A DNA stretch of 64,000 nucleotides, taken from IMG/VR virus record IMGVR_UViG_3300037069_000805, positions 40,241-104,240 of that record, one strand, 5' to 3'. How positions within the stretch are numbered: the first letter of the stretch is position 1; each line of letters starts with the position of its first letter. Position numbers and translations under genes: made by a program. The notes beneath the pieces were generated by a model. That model was given only the letters and a program-made list of their open reading frames with translations. It had not been told where the DNA came from and did not search any database. Shown here one piece after another: positions 56,652-63,200 of this stretch. The stretch comes from a virus.

Positions 56652-56838
56652 CTTGTACTGGATATAACATATTATATGTTTGAAATAGAAACTTATTAAA
56701 TCTATCTATATCAAATCCTGTCTTAGTTACATATTCTTTCTTATTGATACTTTTACCATCGGGTAATATAATCTTATCTTGTAACCATCTTATTCCATTA
56801 AACCACTCTGTATATGTCTTATATTCCATCATCTGCAT
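56629..56838 (-). CDS. Hypothetical protein, ILPDG family (69 aa)
   Basis: It shares KIILPDGKSINKKEYV with the 78-aa protein encoded at 56970-57206 (KVILPDGSKINVRMYI), so the two look like diverged paralogues. The true start may be Met4 (56829), which gives an 11-nt overlap with the upstream gene. The function is unknown. Confidence 0.5.
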   Translation of the reverse strand: MQMMEYKTYTEWFNGIRWLQDKIILPDGKSINKKEYVTKTGFDIDRFNKFLFQTYNMLYPVQDGRRYKK

Positions 56839-56986
56839 ATATCCAATTATAATCTTTATAAAATATTACTTCATCTTTATCTCCATATTTCCATGGACCA
56901 TCATATAGTTCATCCCATTGTTGAGATATTGTTGTACCATCTTTATATTTAAATACTAAAAATTTACATTTATATTCCTTTTTCAT
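56819..56986 (-). CDS. Hypothetical protein (55 aa)
   Basis: A complete frame from ATG 56986 to TAA 56819, MKKEYKCKFLVFKYKDGTTI..., rich in aromatic residues (WDELYDGPWKYGD). It fills what otherwise looks like a gap between two paralogous genes and overlaps both (17 and 20 nt), as is usual in this string. The function is unknown. Confidence 0.6.
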   Translation of the reverse strand: MKKEYKCKFLVFKYKDGTTISQQWDELYDGPWKYGDKDEVIFYKDYNWIYADDGI

Positions 56987-57206
56987 CTTTATACCTATCT
57001 ACTAACATTGTAGTGTAACTACCACTATCAAATGTTCCATTAATATCTATATACATTCTAACATTTATTTTAGAACCATCTGGTAATATAACTTTATATT
57101 TATATTGTGTTATATCTTCAGCCCAATCTAAAAAACCAACTGGTAAATCATCTCTTATAACTATAGATGGTGTAAACCAATCATCATATTTACATATTTC
57201 TTCCAT
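56970..57206 (-). CDS. Hypothetical protein, ILPDG family (78 aa)
   Basis: A soluble small protein (MEEICKYDDWFTPSIVIRDD) with the KVILPDGSKINV motif, also found in the downstream 69-aa protein. Its start overlaps the end of the GIY-YIG gene by 17 nt. The function is unknown. Confidence 0.55.
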   Translation of the reverse strand: MEEICKYDDWFTPSIVIRDDLPVGFLDWAEDITQYKYKVILPDGSKINVRMYIDINGTFDSGSYTTMLVDRYKDEKGI

Positions 57207-57918
57207 TTCTTAATTCTGGATATTTATAATTAATATTAAATTTCTTTTTATTATTTTCTTCAAGAATTTGTCTAACTCTTTCTCTACTAATATTTAAGTA
57301 TTTTGATAATGTAACTGAATTATCAAATTCTAAAGTTTTATTATTCTCTATTAAAATTATTTTCTTTTTTAGTTTATTTAATCTATTTTTTTCTTTTATT
57401 TCACTATTATAATTTTTCCATGATAATATAGTTTCTAGATTTTCATAGTAAAATTTTTTTGAAACTAATCTATATTTACCACATATTATACAATTATTAT
57501 TACATCTTTGAGATAATAATTTTCTTTTTAAAAATCTACTTGTTTCAGAAATAGATGGTAACTCTATAATTATTTTACCATTTAAATCAAGTAAGTATAC
57601 TTCTATTGATAAAACATCTGCGCCACCACCATTTGTAATATATGTTAAATTGTAAAGTTCATTGCGATTAAATGAATTAATATATTCTTGTTCTTTTTCT
57701 AAAAGTTCATATTTATTTAATTGTTCACAAATTTCTAATATTTCAAATTTAAAATTTAATATACCATATTTGTTATAAGATGCTTGTAAATGACTATTTC
57801 TATGAGTATTGTTTTTTAAATCTGAAAAATGTTGTTTACATCTTTTTAACATATCATTACTAGAACCAATATAAATTTTATTTGTTTCTAAATTTACTAT
57901 TTTATATATACCTTTCAT
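57190..57918 (-). CDS. GIY-YIG homing endonuclease (242 aa)
   Basis: A complete GIY-YIG domain lies at the N-terminus (GIYKIVNLETNKIYIGSSND, then KRCKQHFSDLK). The middle is basic, with a possible Cys pair (CNNCIICG, around residue 137). The C-terminal helix-turn-helix (FDNSVTLSKYLNISRERVRQ) resembles sigma-factor or NUMOD DNA-binding ends. It is the first gene after its promoter and overlaps the next start by 17 nt. Confidence 0.88.
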   Translation of the reverse strand: MKGIYKIVNLETNKIYIGSSNDMLKRCKQHFSDLKNNTHRNSHLQASYNKYGILNFKFEILEICEQLNKYELLEKEQEYINSFNRNELYNLTYITNGGGADVLSIEVYLLDLNGKIIIELPSISETSRFLKRKLLSQRCNNNCIICGKYRLVSKKFYYENLETILSWKNYNSEIKEKNRLNKLKKKIILIENNKTLEFDNSVTLSKYLNISRERVRQILEENNKKKFNINYKYPELRNGRNM

Positions 57919-57941
57919 AATAATACTTTCAAATTATAATA

Positions 57942-57973
57942 CAAAGATAAGGAATAAAAATGACAATTCCTAA
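57942..57973 (-). promoter_or_regulatory. Promoter of the small-gene string, TTAG-N20-TATCTTTG
   Basis: Minus-strand TTAGGAATTG opens the -33 region, followed by the perfect -7 box TATCTTTG after 20 nt. It faces the GIY-YIG gene and the small-gene string downstream of it. Confidence 0.85.
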
Positions 57974-58020
57974 TTTTTTTGCAATTATTTTTCATAAATA
58001 GTGAAAATAATTTAAAAAAC

Positions 58021-58057
58021 ATAAAAAAACCCACTAATCAATTAAGAAAAGTGGGTT
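58021..58057 (-). terminator. Intrinsic terminator after the 180-aa endonuclease-like gene
   Basis: A 7-bp perfect stem (AACCCAC/GTGGGTT, 58028-58057) is followed by seven T residues on the minus strand. It ends the unit that starts at the 58919-58950 promoter. Confidence 0.85.
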
Positions 58058-58065
58058 GTAATAGA

Positions 58066-58608
58066 TTATATATTGTTATTATGTTTGGCAACTAATTTAT
58101 TTAATCTTGCAGATTTAACAAAGAAAGATACTTGATCTTTAGTAAATCCATAATCTACAATATATTTATGATATGATATTCTTTTATCTTTTTTATTTTT
58201 TAAACAATATTCAATATCTTCTAAAATTAATTTTACTTTACTTTTATTACAGTTTTCAGTATTTGGTATTGATTTATTTTGTCTAAACTCTTGATTTGAT
58301 TTTGAATTAAGTTGTATAGCTTTAAATTCAGCTAATTTAATATCAATAAATTGAGGAATATTTCTAAGAGAACCAATTATAATAGATTCTATATTAATAT
58401 TTCTTAAATCAAACCATTCATTATTTGAATTTGTTTTTACTTCTTTAAATAACTTATGTAATACTTTTTCATATTTATCTTTTACGTCAAATAAATGAGT
58501 GAAGGATAATTTATTAGGATTACTAGTTTGTAATTCTTTAATCCTATTATAAGGATTTTTACTTTTACCTATTTTAGTATAGGTACCATCTGATATAAAA
58601 TACACCAT
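58066..58608 (-). CDS. T5orf172/MUG113-type GIY-YIG nuclease-like protein (180 aa)
   Basis: The N-terminal ~90 residues match the T5orf172 (MUG113) branch of GIY-YIG proteins: VYFISDGTYTKIGKSKNPYN, then RIKELQTSNP and NEWFDL. The C-terminal half is basic and helical (KHNNNI at the end). Unlike the junction-inserted endonucleases here, it has its own promoter, a ~300-nt structured leader and a terminator. It may therefore have been domesticated for a phage function, or may use the leader for regulation. Confidence 0.75.
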   Translation of the reverse strand: MVYFISDGTYTKIGKSKNPYNRIKELQTSNPNKLSFTHLFDVKDKYEKVLHKLFKEVKTNSNNEWFDLRNINIESIIIGSLRNIPQFIDIKLAEFKAIQLNSKSNQEFRQNKSIPNTENCNKSKVKLILEDIEYCLKNKKDKRISYHKYIVDYGFTKDQVSFFVKSARLNKLVAKHNNNI

Positions 58609-58912
58609 TATATATAATATTTAATTAATACTTAATATCTAATTTTAGTTATTAGATATAAGAATCCCTATATGCAAACTGGTGTGTATTGCATAAACCG
58701 TCATATTTTAACTTCTTCTTGATTATAGACAGTGCATTATCCAAGATTTAACTGTTATTTAATAACATTTTTAGTTCGTGACACTTTTTGTTAAATCAAT
58801 CTATAAACTTGAATTGTTGGGAACGATTGGATTCCAACTTCTTACTTAACCCTTAGATACTGGAGCCAATTTAGGGTGTCCAGCAGAGCATCTTTCAAAG
58901 TAAGATATTTTA
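58609..58912 (-). ncRNA. Structured ~300-nt 5' leader of the 180-aa gene
   Basis: No gene is seen in this gap. Several hairpins are visible: 58635-58659 (ATATCTAAT, 9 bp, 27 nt before the start codon), 58671-58695 (TATGCAA, 7 bp), 58753-58767 (TGTTAT, 6 bp), 58816-58838 (7 bp with a bulge) and 58840-58905 (8-bp closing helix TCTTACTT/AAGTAAGA with an inner ACCCT/AGGGT stem). It could be a regulatory leader or a processed RNA. It does not fold as a tRNA. Confidence 0.5.
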
Positions 58913-58918
58913 ATAGTA

Positions 58919-58950
58919 CAAAGATAAACAATTTAATTGACAATTCCTAA
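58919..58950 (-). promoter_or_regulatory. Promoter, TTAG-N20-TATCTTTG
   Basis: Minus-strand TTAGGAATTG opens the -33 region with the perfect -7 box TATCTTTG after 20 nt. Transcription would begin near 58912 and give a ~300-nt leader. A weak match (11 of 15) to the head-gene upstream box sits at 58985-58999, the same 34-nt distance. Confidence 0.83.
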
Positions 58951-58986
58951 TAAAAAGTGAATTATTTTCAATTTATTTCCTTTTAG

Positions 58987-59328
58987 TTATAGCATATTTG
59001 TGTTTTTAATAAACCTTTCAACTTGTTCAAATACCCATTCTGTAAAATAAGCTTGTGGTTCATCATTATCAAAATCTGGTTTCATACAAATATATTTAAA
59101 TAACATATTGGTTATATGTACTGACTCATGACATATTAAAGAATTCGATATTTCTTCATTTGGAAAGGCTATATAGAATTTACTATTCTCTTGAAAGGTA
59201 AAAGCTCCATAATTACAACCTTTATCTACTTTTAAACTATATTTACCATCTAATTCTTCTAAATTATCTACTTGTATAAGTACTAATGTTCCAACATATA
59301 TAGGTATTTTAATTTCTTCTATTCTCAT
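58987..59328 (-). CDS. Small HExxH metallopeptidase-like protein (113 aa)
   Basis: A zinc-binding motif HESVH (residues 67-71) in a helix, LICHESVHITNMLF, is followed by EPQAYFTEW (Glu90, Glu97), which could supply the third ligand. Size and layout fit small phage metallopeptidase-like proteins. It is the outermost gene of the minus strand, with its own promoter 15 nt upstream, so it is probably expressed early or constitutively. Targets are unknown. Confidence 0.65.
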   Translation of the reverse strand: MRIEEIKIPIYVGTLVLIQVDNLEELDGKYSLKVDKGCNYGAFTFQENSKFYIAFPNEEISNSLICHESVHITNMLFKYICMKPDFDNDEPQAYFTEWVFEQVERFIKNTNML

Positions 59329-59343
59329 AATATTAAATTTTTA

Positions 59344-59375
59344 CAAAGATAATGAATTTATTCCATATATCCTAA
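59344..59375 (-). promoter_or_regulatory. Promoter, TTAG-N20-TATCTTTG
   Basis: Minus-strand TTAGGATATA opens the -33 region with a perfect TATCTTTG -7 box after 20 nt. It is the last minus-strand promoter before transcription switches to the plus strand. Confidence 0.83.
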
Positions 59376-59434
59376 TTTTTAATGGATTATTTTTAAATTT
59401 TTTATAAAATTTTTTCAGAAAGTTTTTTATTGAT

Positions 59435-59499
59435 GTGTATACTGACTAATCTAACTTCAACCCCTACCCTCTTTAAGGTTTGGGGATATACCCGTACAC
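59435..59499 (+). promoter_or_regulatory. Structured leader before the first plus-strand gene
   Basis: The stem GTGTA/TACAC (59435-59439 with 59495-59499) encloses a C-rich/G-rich hairpin with CCCC at 59461-59464 and GGGG at 59482-59485. This is unusually GC-rich for the region. It lies 26 nt before the preferred start and may be an early leader or part of an unrecognised promoter. No TAnnTTTG promoter was found on this strand. Confidence 0.35.
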
Positions 59500-59525
59500 A
59501 AATTGTTAAATTAAAACACAAGATT

Positions 59526-59975
59526 ATGTCATTTAAACCTAGAAAAGTCGAGTACAATGGTACAGAAAAAATTGTTTTAGTAGGTAATGCTAAATTGAAA
59601 TCACAATTACCAACATCTGAAAAGTCAGTACTATCTTATGATAATGCTGAGGGTGTTACTAAGAATTACAAGTTAGCTAATATAGCTGTTGACTTTGGTA
59701 ATGGTCAGACTACTGATATGTTAGCATCAGTACCTGAGAAAATCTATGCTAATAATGAATTTAAAGCTGGAGAGTCTTATCTTACTACTATTGAGAAAGT
59801 AGAAGATAGAAAGAATCCAGGTAAATACATCTTATTGGCACGTATGTCTGCTTTATCAGCTCTTGAGGTTAATGAAGTAGCTATTAACCATGCTATCAAC
59901 AACTTGTTTGAAATGGAAGCTGTAGAAGATCCTATTGCTGAAGTTAAATTAGCTGGTGCTGAAGTAGAAGAGTAA
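59526..59975 (+). CDS. Hypothetical plus-strand protein (149 aa)
   Basis: The frame opens at 59430, but the ATG at 59526 (MSFKPRKVEYNGTEKIVLVG) is preferred because the upstream part translates a C-rich structured leader. It has a beta-rich body (YKLANIAVDFGNGQT) and an acidic Ala/Glu-rich C-terminus (VKLAGAEVEE), reminiscent of single-stranded DNA-binding or abundant early proteins. No motif is certain. Codon use is less AT-extreme than in neighbours. It opens the rightward transcription. Confidence 0.6.
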   Translation: MSFKPRKVEYNGTEKIVLVGNAKLKSQLPTSEKSVLSYDNAEGVTKNYKLANIAVDFGNGQTTDMLASVPEKIYANNEFKAGESYLTTIEKVEDRKNPGKYILLARMSALSALEVNEVAINHAINNLFEMEAVEDPIAEVKLAGAEVEE

Positions 59976-59987
59976 TTAAAGGATTAA

Positions 59988-60056
59988 ACCACACAAAAAA
60001 TCTAAGGAAGGATAGTGATATCAGAGTTTAAGAAACTAGTTTAGATTGAGTGTGGT
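59988..60056 (+). ncRNA. Structured RNA element A1
   Basis: Two stacked helices (ACCACAC/GTGTGGT, and AATCTAA/TTAGATT) close a 69-nt element with an inner hairpin (AGTTT/AAACT, 60025-60037). A CTTTCTTTTT tract follows, so it could also end the upstream transcript. Confidence 0.45.
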
Positions 60057-60109
60057 CTTTCTTTTTATAACATGTGATACTTATGTATTAGGTGTTAGTT
60101 TGTAGTTTT

Positions 60110-60191
60110 ACCAATTAGTAATATATAGATTATGATTTCATTTCATCATTTCATTGCATTAATTAACAACTATAATCTTTTACTAGTTGGT
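60110..60191 (+). ncRNA. Structured RNA element A2
   Basis: The closing helix ACCAATTAGTA/TACTAGTTGGT (11 bp, one G-U) is followed by AGATTAT/ATAATCT. The 82-nt element has a large A/T-rich apical region. No protein frame is present. Confidence 0.45.
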
Positions 60192-60213
60192 CAGCTACTT
60201 ATTTTAAACTTAT

Positions 60214-60276
60214 AAACTCTCATCCAGCGTTACCAGCAATAAGTTGCTATCTGTTGTAAGTCAGATGTGAGAGTTT
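60214..60276 (+). ncRNA. Structured RNA element A3
   Basis: The closing helix AAACTCTCA/TGAGAGTTT (9 bp) encloses AGCAA/TTGCT (60235-60248) and runs into TTTAT, which looks like a small RNA with a terminator-like end. Confidence 0.45.
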
Positions 60277-60282
60277 TTATAT

Positions 60283-60320
60283 ATTATGTGATAGTTAAAG
60301 TATTGATTATGTGATAGTTA
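60283..60320 (+). repeat. 15-bp direct repeat, 23-nt period
   Basis: ATTATGTGATAGTTA occurs at 60283-60297 and again, unchanged, at 60306-60320, separated by 8 nt. Two copies only; this is too little for an iteron array, but it could bind a regulator. Confidence 0.6.
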
Positions 60321-60393
60321 TGTTTGTTTTATAGGTATGATTATTGATGTAATTACTTGATTATCATCATCTCAATCAATAAAAACACTATCA
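60312..60393 (+). ncRNA. Structured RNA element A4
   Basis: TGATAGT/ACTATCA (7 bp) closes an 82-nt segment that also contains ATTGAT/ATCAAT pairing. This is the weakest of the four elements in the 59,976-60,449 gap. Confidence 0.3.
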
Positions 60394-60449
60394 TTAATCA
60401 CCAAATCACACAATTATTATTTTAATATAGCACATTTAAACAAAGTATT

Positions 60450-60662
60450 ATGACATCAACTGATAAAAAAGAATACAATATATTACAAAGAAAATGTCAA
60501 GAAGCTTACATTAAACACTTCGATAGAGGTAATTTTGGAAGAATTCATGGTAAATCTGTCAATTCATTTAATAATAGATTAGCTAAAATGCATCAATTTT
60601 GTATTGAAAAGCAATTAAATAATAGTCGATGGTTACGAATACAACCATTACAACTGTATTAA
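60450..60662 (+). CDS. Hypothetical protein (70 aa)
   Basis: A basic helical protein starting MTSTDKKEYNILQRKCQEAY. No motif. It is the first gene after the structured zone 59,976-60,449 and is followed after 38 nt by another small gene. The function is unknown. Confidence 0.6.
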   Translation: MTSTDKKEYNILQRKCQEAYIKHFDRGNFGRIHGKSVNSFNNRLAKMHQFCIEKQLNNSRWLRIQPLQLY

Positions 60663-60700
60663 TTTACAAAAACAAAACTAACTGACAAAAACAAAATATT

Positions 60701-60880
60701 ATGAAATACGCAATTATAATTGATGTAAGAAATAGAAAATATCTTACTGGATTCACAAATATTAGAATTGAAAAAGAAACTATGCTTACAGGTGGAACTA
60801 AATATACTGTTGAATTAAGAGAAATGACAGGTATATTCTTAACACTTGAAGGTGATGCTAAAGAATATTTTAGCAATTAA
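60701..60880 (+). CDS. Hypothetical protein (59 aa)
   Basis: A complete frame from ATG 60701 to TAA 60878-60880: MKYAIIIDVRNRKYLTGFTN, with a beta-rich C-terminal half (TKYTVELREM). It has clean coding character and a natural spacing from the upstream gene. No known domain. The opposite-strand frame here is a shadow. Confidence 0.65.
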   Translation: MKYAIIIDVRNRKYLTGFTNIRIEKETMLTGGTKYTVELREMTGIFLTLEGDAKEYFSN

Positions 60881-60885
60881 CAACA

Positions 60886-60932
60886 TTTTAGTCAGTCAAT
60901 TACAGATAATGCTGGGTTGACTGATTATAAAA
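60886..60932 (+). ncRNA. Structured RNA element B1
   Basis: A stem-loop with TCAGTCAA/TTGACTGA (8 bp) and outer TTTTA/TAAAA, directly after the preceding stop codon. It is the first of six elements tiled end to end up to about 61,580. Confidence 0.4.
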
Positions 60933-60936
60933 TATC

Positions 60937-60990
60937 ATGGTAATTCATCATCTAACAACTTGTCAATAGCTCTGTTAGATGATTAGCCAT
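60937..60990 (+). ncRNA. Structured RNA element B2
   Basis: An 11-bp perfect helix (ATCATCTAACA/TGTTAGATGAT) lies inside an outer ATGG/CCAT closure, with a 15-nt loop. It begins 4 nt after B1. Confidence 0.45.
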
Positions 60991-60997
60991 ATCTTAT

Positions 60998-61098
60998 AAA
61001 ACTAATACATTAATACTGCATAAATTAGAGAGAGGTGACATATGAGAGTCTAACTCATCCTTTCGATGGACATAATTTATAGCATTAGTATTAGTTTT
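60998..61098 (+). ncRNA. Structured RNA element B3
   Basis: An 11-bp closing helix (AAAACTAATAC/GTATTAGTTTT) is followed by a second helix (ATAAATTA/TAATTTAT, extended by GC pairs across a one-base bulge) and an apical hairpin ATGAG/CTCAT with a 7-nt loop (61042-61058). The 3' arm ends in a T tract. Confidence 0.5.
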
Positions 61099-61107
61099 TA
61101 AAATACA

Positions 61108-61191
61108 TGTTGAGAACAAGTTGATTAATTAGTAGGATGTTACAAGAAAATTGTATACAGCATCATACGTGCACAATCAACTTGTTTAACA
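61108..61191 (+). ncRNA. Structured RNA element B4
   Basis: A 12-bp perfect helix (AACAAGTTGATT/AATCAACTTGTT, 61115-61126 with 61175-61186) sits inside a TGTT/AACA outer closure. Inside is a stacked hairpin with GATG/CATC and ACAA/TTGT. Confidence 0.5.
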
Positions 61192-61195
61192 ATAT

Positions 61196-61391
61196 AAAAG
61201 AATTAAATTTTAATGATGGTAGAATTACCTTCACGCAAGTCTTACTCATAAGTGACAGGTCTTCCTAGGAATAAGAAACTGTATCTTGAGGGAAATCTAT
61301 AACTAATAAGGATTAAAAATCTAATTAGAAAAAAGAAAGTACAGAACATATTATATAACAATAATATGTATAAGAGAAATTTAATTCTTTT
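61196..61391 (+). ncRNA. Structured RNA element B5
   Basis: A 15-bp perfect closing helix (AAAAGAATTAAATTT/AAATTTAATTCTTTT) encloses 166 nt with GGTA/TACC, CTTA/TAAG and ACATATTA/TAATATGT hairpins. The 3' arm runs into T residues. It starts 5 nt after B4. Confidence 0.5.
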
Positions 61392-61419
61392 TTAACAAAA
61401 TGTCACTGACGCATTATAA

Positions 61420-61622
61420 GATCAGGTGAGTTATACTATTCGTAGTTTAACAAAAAGGTAAGACGTTGCCTAAATAGATGAATTTGTTGTATGTATACTC
61501 TTGTAGGAACATTCTAAGTAAAACTCAGCCATACGATAGTATGAGAAAATGTCCACTGTAGGTGCTGATCGACAAGGCAAATATCAATTAGACAAGAATA
61601 GAATTTATTTAGTTAAATTCTA
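61420..61622 (+). ncRNA. Structured RNA element B6 (possible pseudoknot)
   Basis: Helices include GATCAG/CTGATC (61420-61425 with 61565-61570), TGAGTT/AACTCA inside it, CATAC-GATA-GTATG (61530-61543), and a separate TAGAATTT/AAATTCTA hairpin (61599-61622). A TTGCCT/AGGCAA pair (61466-61471 with 61575-61580) crosses the first helix, so a pseudoknot is possible. 61,623-61,704 shows nothing further. Confidence 0.4.
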
Positions 61623-61704
61623 TATCTACTAGCATTGATGAAATAAGGTAAAAAGCATCCCTTATATTTTTAATCGAAATTGTTAAATCTAAAGATAAAT
61701 AGTT

Positions 61705-61899
61705 ATGAAAAGTTTAGAAATTCTTCAACAGCAATTAATTGAGGCTCAAGAAGAATTAAAACCTCTTCTTAAATATAATATGGATAGATATTTGAATAAA
61801 TGTACAGGTGATTTAACATTATTAAGTAGAATAAATCCATTAATAACAAGAATTTATAATCTTAAAATAAATATTAATCAATTAAAACAGAGATTATGA
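61705..61899 (+). CDS. Coiled-coil protein (64 aa)
   Basis: The sequence MKSLEILQQQLIEAQEELKP and what follows is almost entirely helical with heptad spacing and no other motif. It overlaps the next gene by 4 nt (ATGA), which supports translational coupling. The function is unknown. Confidence 0.65.
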   Translation: MKSLEILQQQLIEAQEELKPLLKYNMDRYLNKCTGDLTLLSRINPLITRIYNLKININQLKQRL

Positions 61900-62123
61900 A
61901 AACAATACAAAAACAACATCAGATTGTATTAGTTCCTACTGATAAACCTGTAATAGGTGGATTAAATAAAAGAGGAAATAGTATATCTGGACCCATTAAT
62001 TGCCAAGGCTCAGTTCATTGTATAACCGAGAATATAGTTAAAAGAAAAGGTTATACCGTTGATTTAGATATACCTCAACATTTATATATTGTTGACAGTA
62101 GTGAGATTAAAGAATTAACATAA
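61896..62123 (+). CDS. Hypothetical protein (75 aa)
   Basis: A soluble protein starting MKTIQKQHQIVLVPTDKPVI with a Cys/His-containing centre (NCQGSVHC, residues about 35-42). Known motifs not recognised. It ends in TAATG, overlapping the HNH gene by 1 nt. Confidence 0.6.
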   Translation: MKTIQKQHQIVLVPTDKPVIGGLNKRGNSISGPINCQGSVHCITENIVKRKGYTVDLDIPQHLYIVDSSEIKELT

Positions 62124-62608
62124 TGGAAGAATGGAAACAAATTGAAGATTATCCTAATTATGAAGTCAATAATGCAGGAGTTATTAGAACTACCAAAAAT
62201 GAATTTACAAGAAAGGAAAGAATCTTAAAGATAAAGAAATCCAATAATGGTTATGTAAGAGTTGGTCTTTGGAAAAATAATAGAGTAAGCTTTAAATCTG
62301 TTCACAGATTAGTAGCTATATATTTTATTCCAAATCCTGACAATCTTCCTGAAGTTAATCATTTAGATGGTGACAAAGAAAATTGTAATGATTGGAATTT
62401 AGAATGGTCAAGCCATATTGATAACTCTAAACACGCTTCTGAAACAGGTTTAATTGCTTCAAGAGAAAGACACGGAAAAACAAATCTAACATCACAAGAT
62501 GTGAAAGATATTAGAGCCTCTGAGCTAAAAGTAACAGAACTTTGTGAAAAGTATAATTTACATAATACAACTATTTATTCAATTAAAAGAGGAGAAACAT
62601 GGAAGTAA
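62123..62608 (+). CDS. HNH homing endonuclease with NUMOD4 domain
   Basis: The 161-residue protein has a NUMOD4 segment at the N-terminus (WKQIEDYPNYEVNNAGVIR). An HNH nuclease centre follows (SVHRLVAIYF with His61, then EVNHLDGDKENC with Asn79-His80, and NLEW), and a C-terminal helix-turn-helix ends it (LTSQDVKDIRASELKVTEL). It shares TAATG with the upstream gene and 10 nt (ATGGAAGTAA) with the downstream gene. This is typical of phage HNH homing genes. Confidence 0.9.
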   Translation: MEEWKQIEDYPNYEVNNAGVIRTTKNEFTRKERILKIKKSNNGYVRVGLWKNNRVSFKSVHRLVAIYFIPNPDNLPEVNHLDGDKENCNDWNLEWSSHIDNSKHASETGLIASRERHGKTNLTSQDVKDIRASELKVTELCEKYNLHNTTIYSIKRGETWK

Positions 62609-63069
62609 TACAACACAAAGGTAAATGGTATCTTAAATCTAATACAGGTTATAGAGAGATTGTCGCAACAACTAATCCTAAACTTAATAAAGATATAATT
62701 TTCGATAAGAACTATTTTGACGATGGATTTATAAAAGGTTTACCAAAACCAACAGACCAATTCATTCAACAATGGATAGATAAAGGTTATCCTAAGTTTA
62801 TTAATGTGGAATGCGAAGAAACTAAAGTTTATAGATATTTAACTAAAGAAGAACAAATTAAAAGGTATGGTTATAAAGCATCATCTACTCCCTATATGAA
62901 TAATGTTTATTCTAATGAACTTAAAATCTCAAAAAATAATACAATCACTTGTAGTTTTATTGAAGATGATTGGGATAGTATTTTAAATCCTATAAGTGAG
63001 GCTAATAAAGATGATTTAATTAAATATCTTAAAAGATATTTTAACTCACCAACAAAGAAAACTGTGTGA
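62599..63069 (+). CDS. Hypothetical protein (156 aa)
   Basis: It begins MEVIQHKGKWYLKSNTGYRE and is mixed alpha/beta with conserved-looking aromatic and Pro/Gly positions (YLTKEEQIKRYGYKASSTPY). It is the last gene before the long structured zone. The start lies within the HNH gene. It stops with TGA. The function is unknown. Confidence 0.6.
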   Translation: MEVIQHKGKWYLKSNTGYREIVATTNPKLNKDIIFDKNYFDDGFIKGLPKPTDQFIQQWIDKGYPKFINVECEETKVYRYLTKEEQIKRYGYKASSTPYMNNVYSNELKISKNNTITCSFIEDDWDSILNPISEANKDDLIKYLKRYFNSPTKKTV

Positions 63070-63124
63070 TATTCAGTTACCCTAATATCAATAATTAACT
63101 TTAAATGTTAATATATAAACTTCT

Positions 63125-63194
63125 AACTATTGTGGTGAATTAGTCAAAGCCTGTAAAGGACAAGAGTTTGAATCCTCTTATAATTACAATAGTT
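63125..63194 (+). ncRNA. Structured RNA element C1
   Basis: A 12-bp closing helix (AACTATTGTGGT/ATTACAATAGTT, two G-U) encloses a hairpin with AAGAG/CTCTT and a tRNA T-loop-like TTTGAATC. It is not a tRNA: no anticodon stem is found and extra bases sit before the acceptor-like arm. First of the elements filling 63,070-63,927. Confidence 0.45.
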
Positions 63195-63200
63195 ATGCTT

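Noticed and set aside
58840-58905. Possible tRNA on the minus strand (8-bp closing helix, inner 5-bp stem)
   Set aside because: The inner loop is 19 nt, there is no T-loop and no anticodon arm.
60283-60320. CRISPR array or replication iterons
   Set aside because: Only two copies of a 15-bp repeat with an 8-nt spacer are present, and no associated genes.
60664-60876. 70-residue frame on the minus strand
   Set aside because: It is the antisense shadow of the plus-strand 59-aa gene at 60701-60880, which has the better start context and neighbours.
63125-63194. tRNA-like element with acceptor-like 7-bp ends and a T-loop-like TTTGAATC
   Set aside because: Eight extra bases lie between the T-like arm and the 3' arm, the T-like loop has 8 nt when its stem is paired, no anticodon arm with a T33-type loop is found and no CCA follows. 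It is kept as a structured RNA only.
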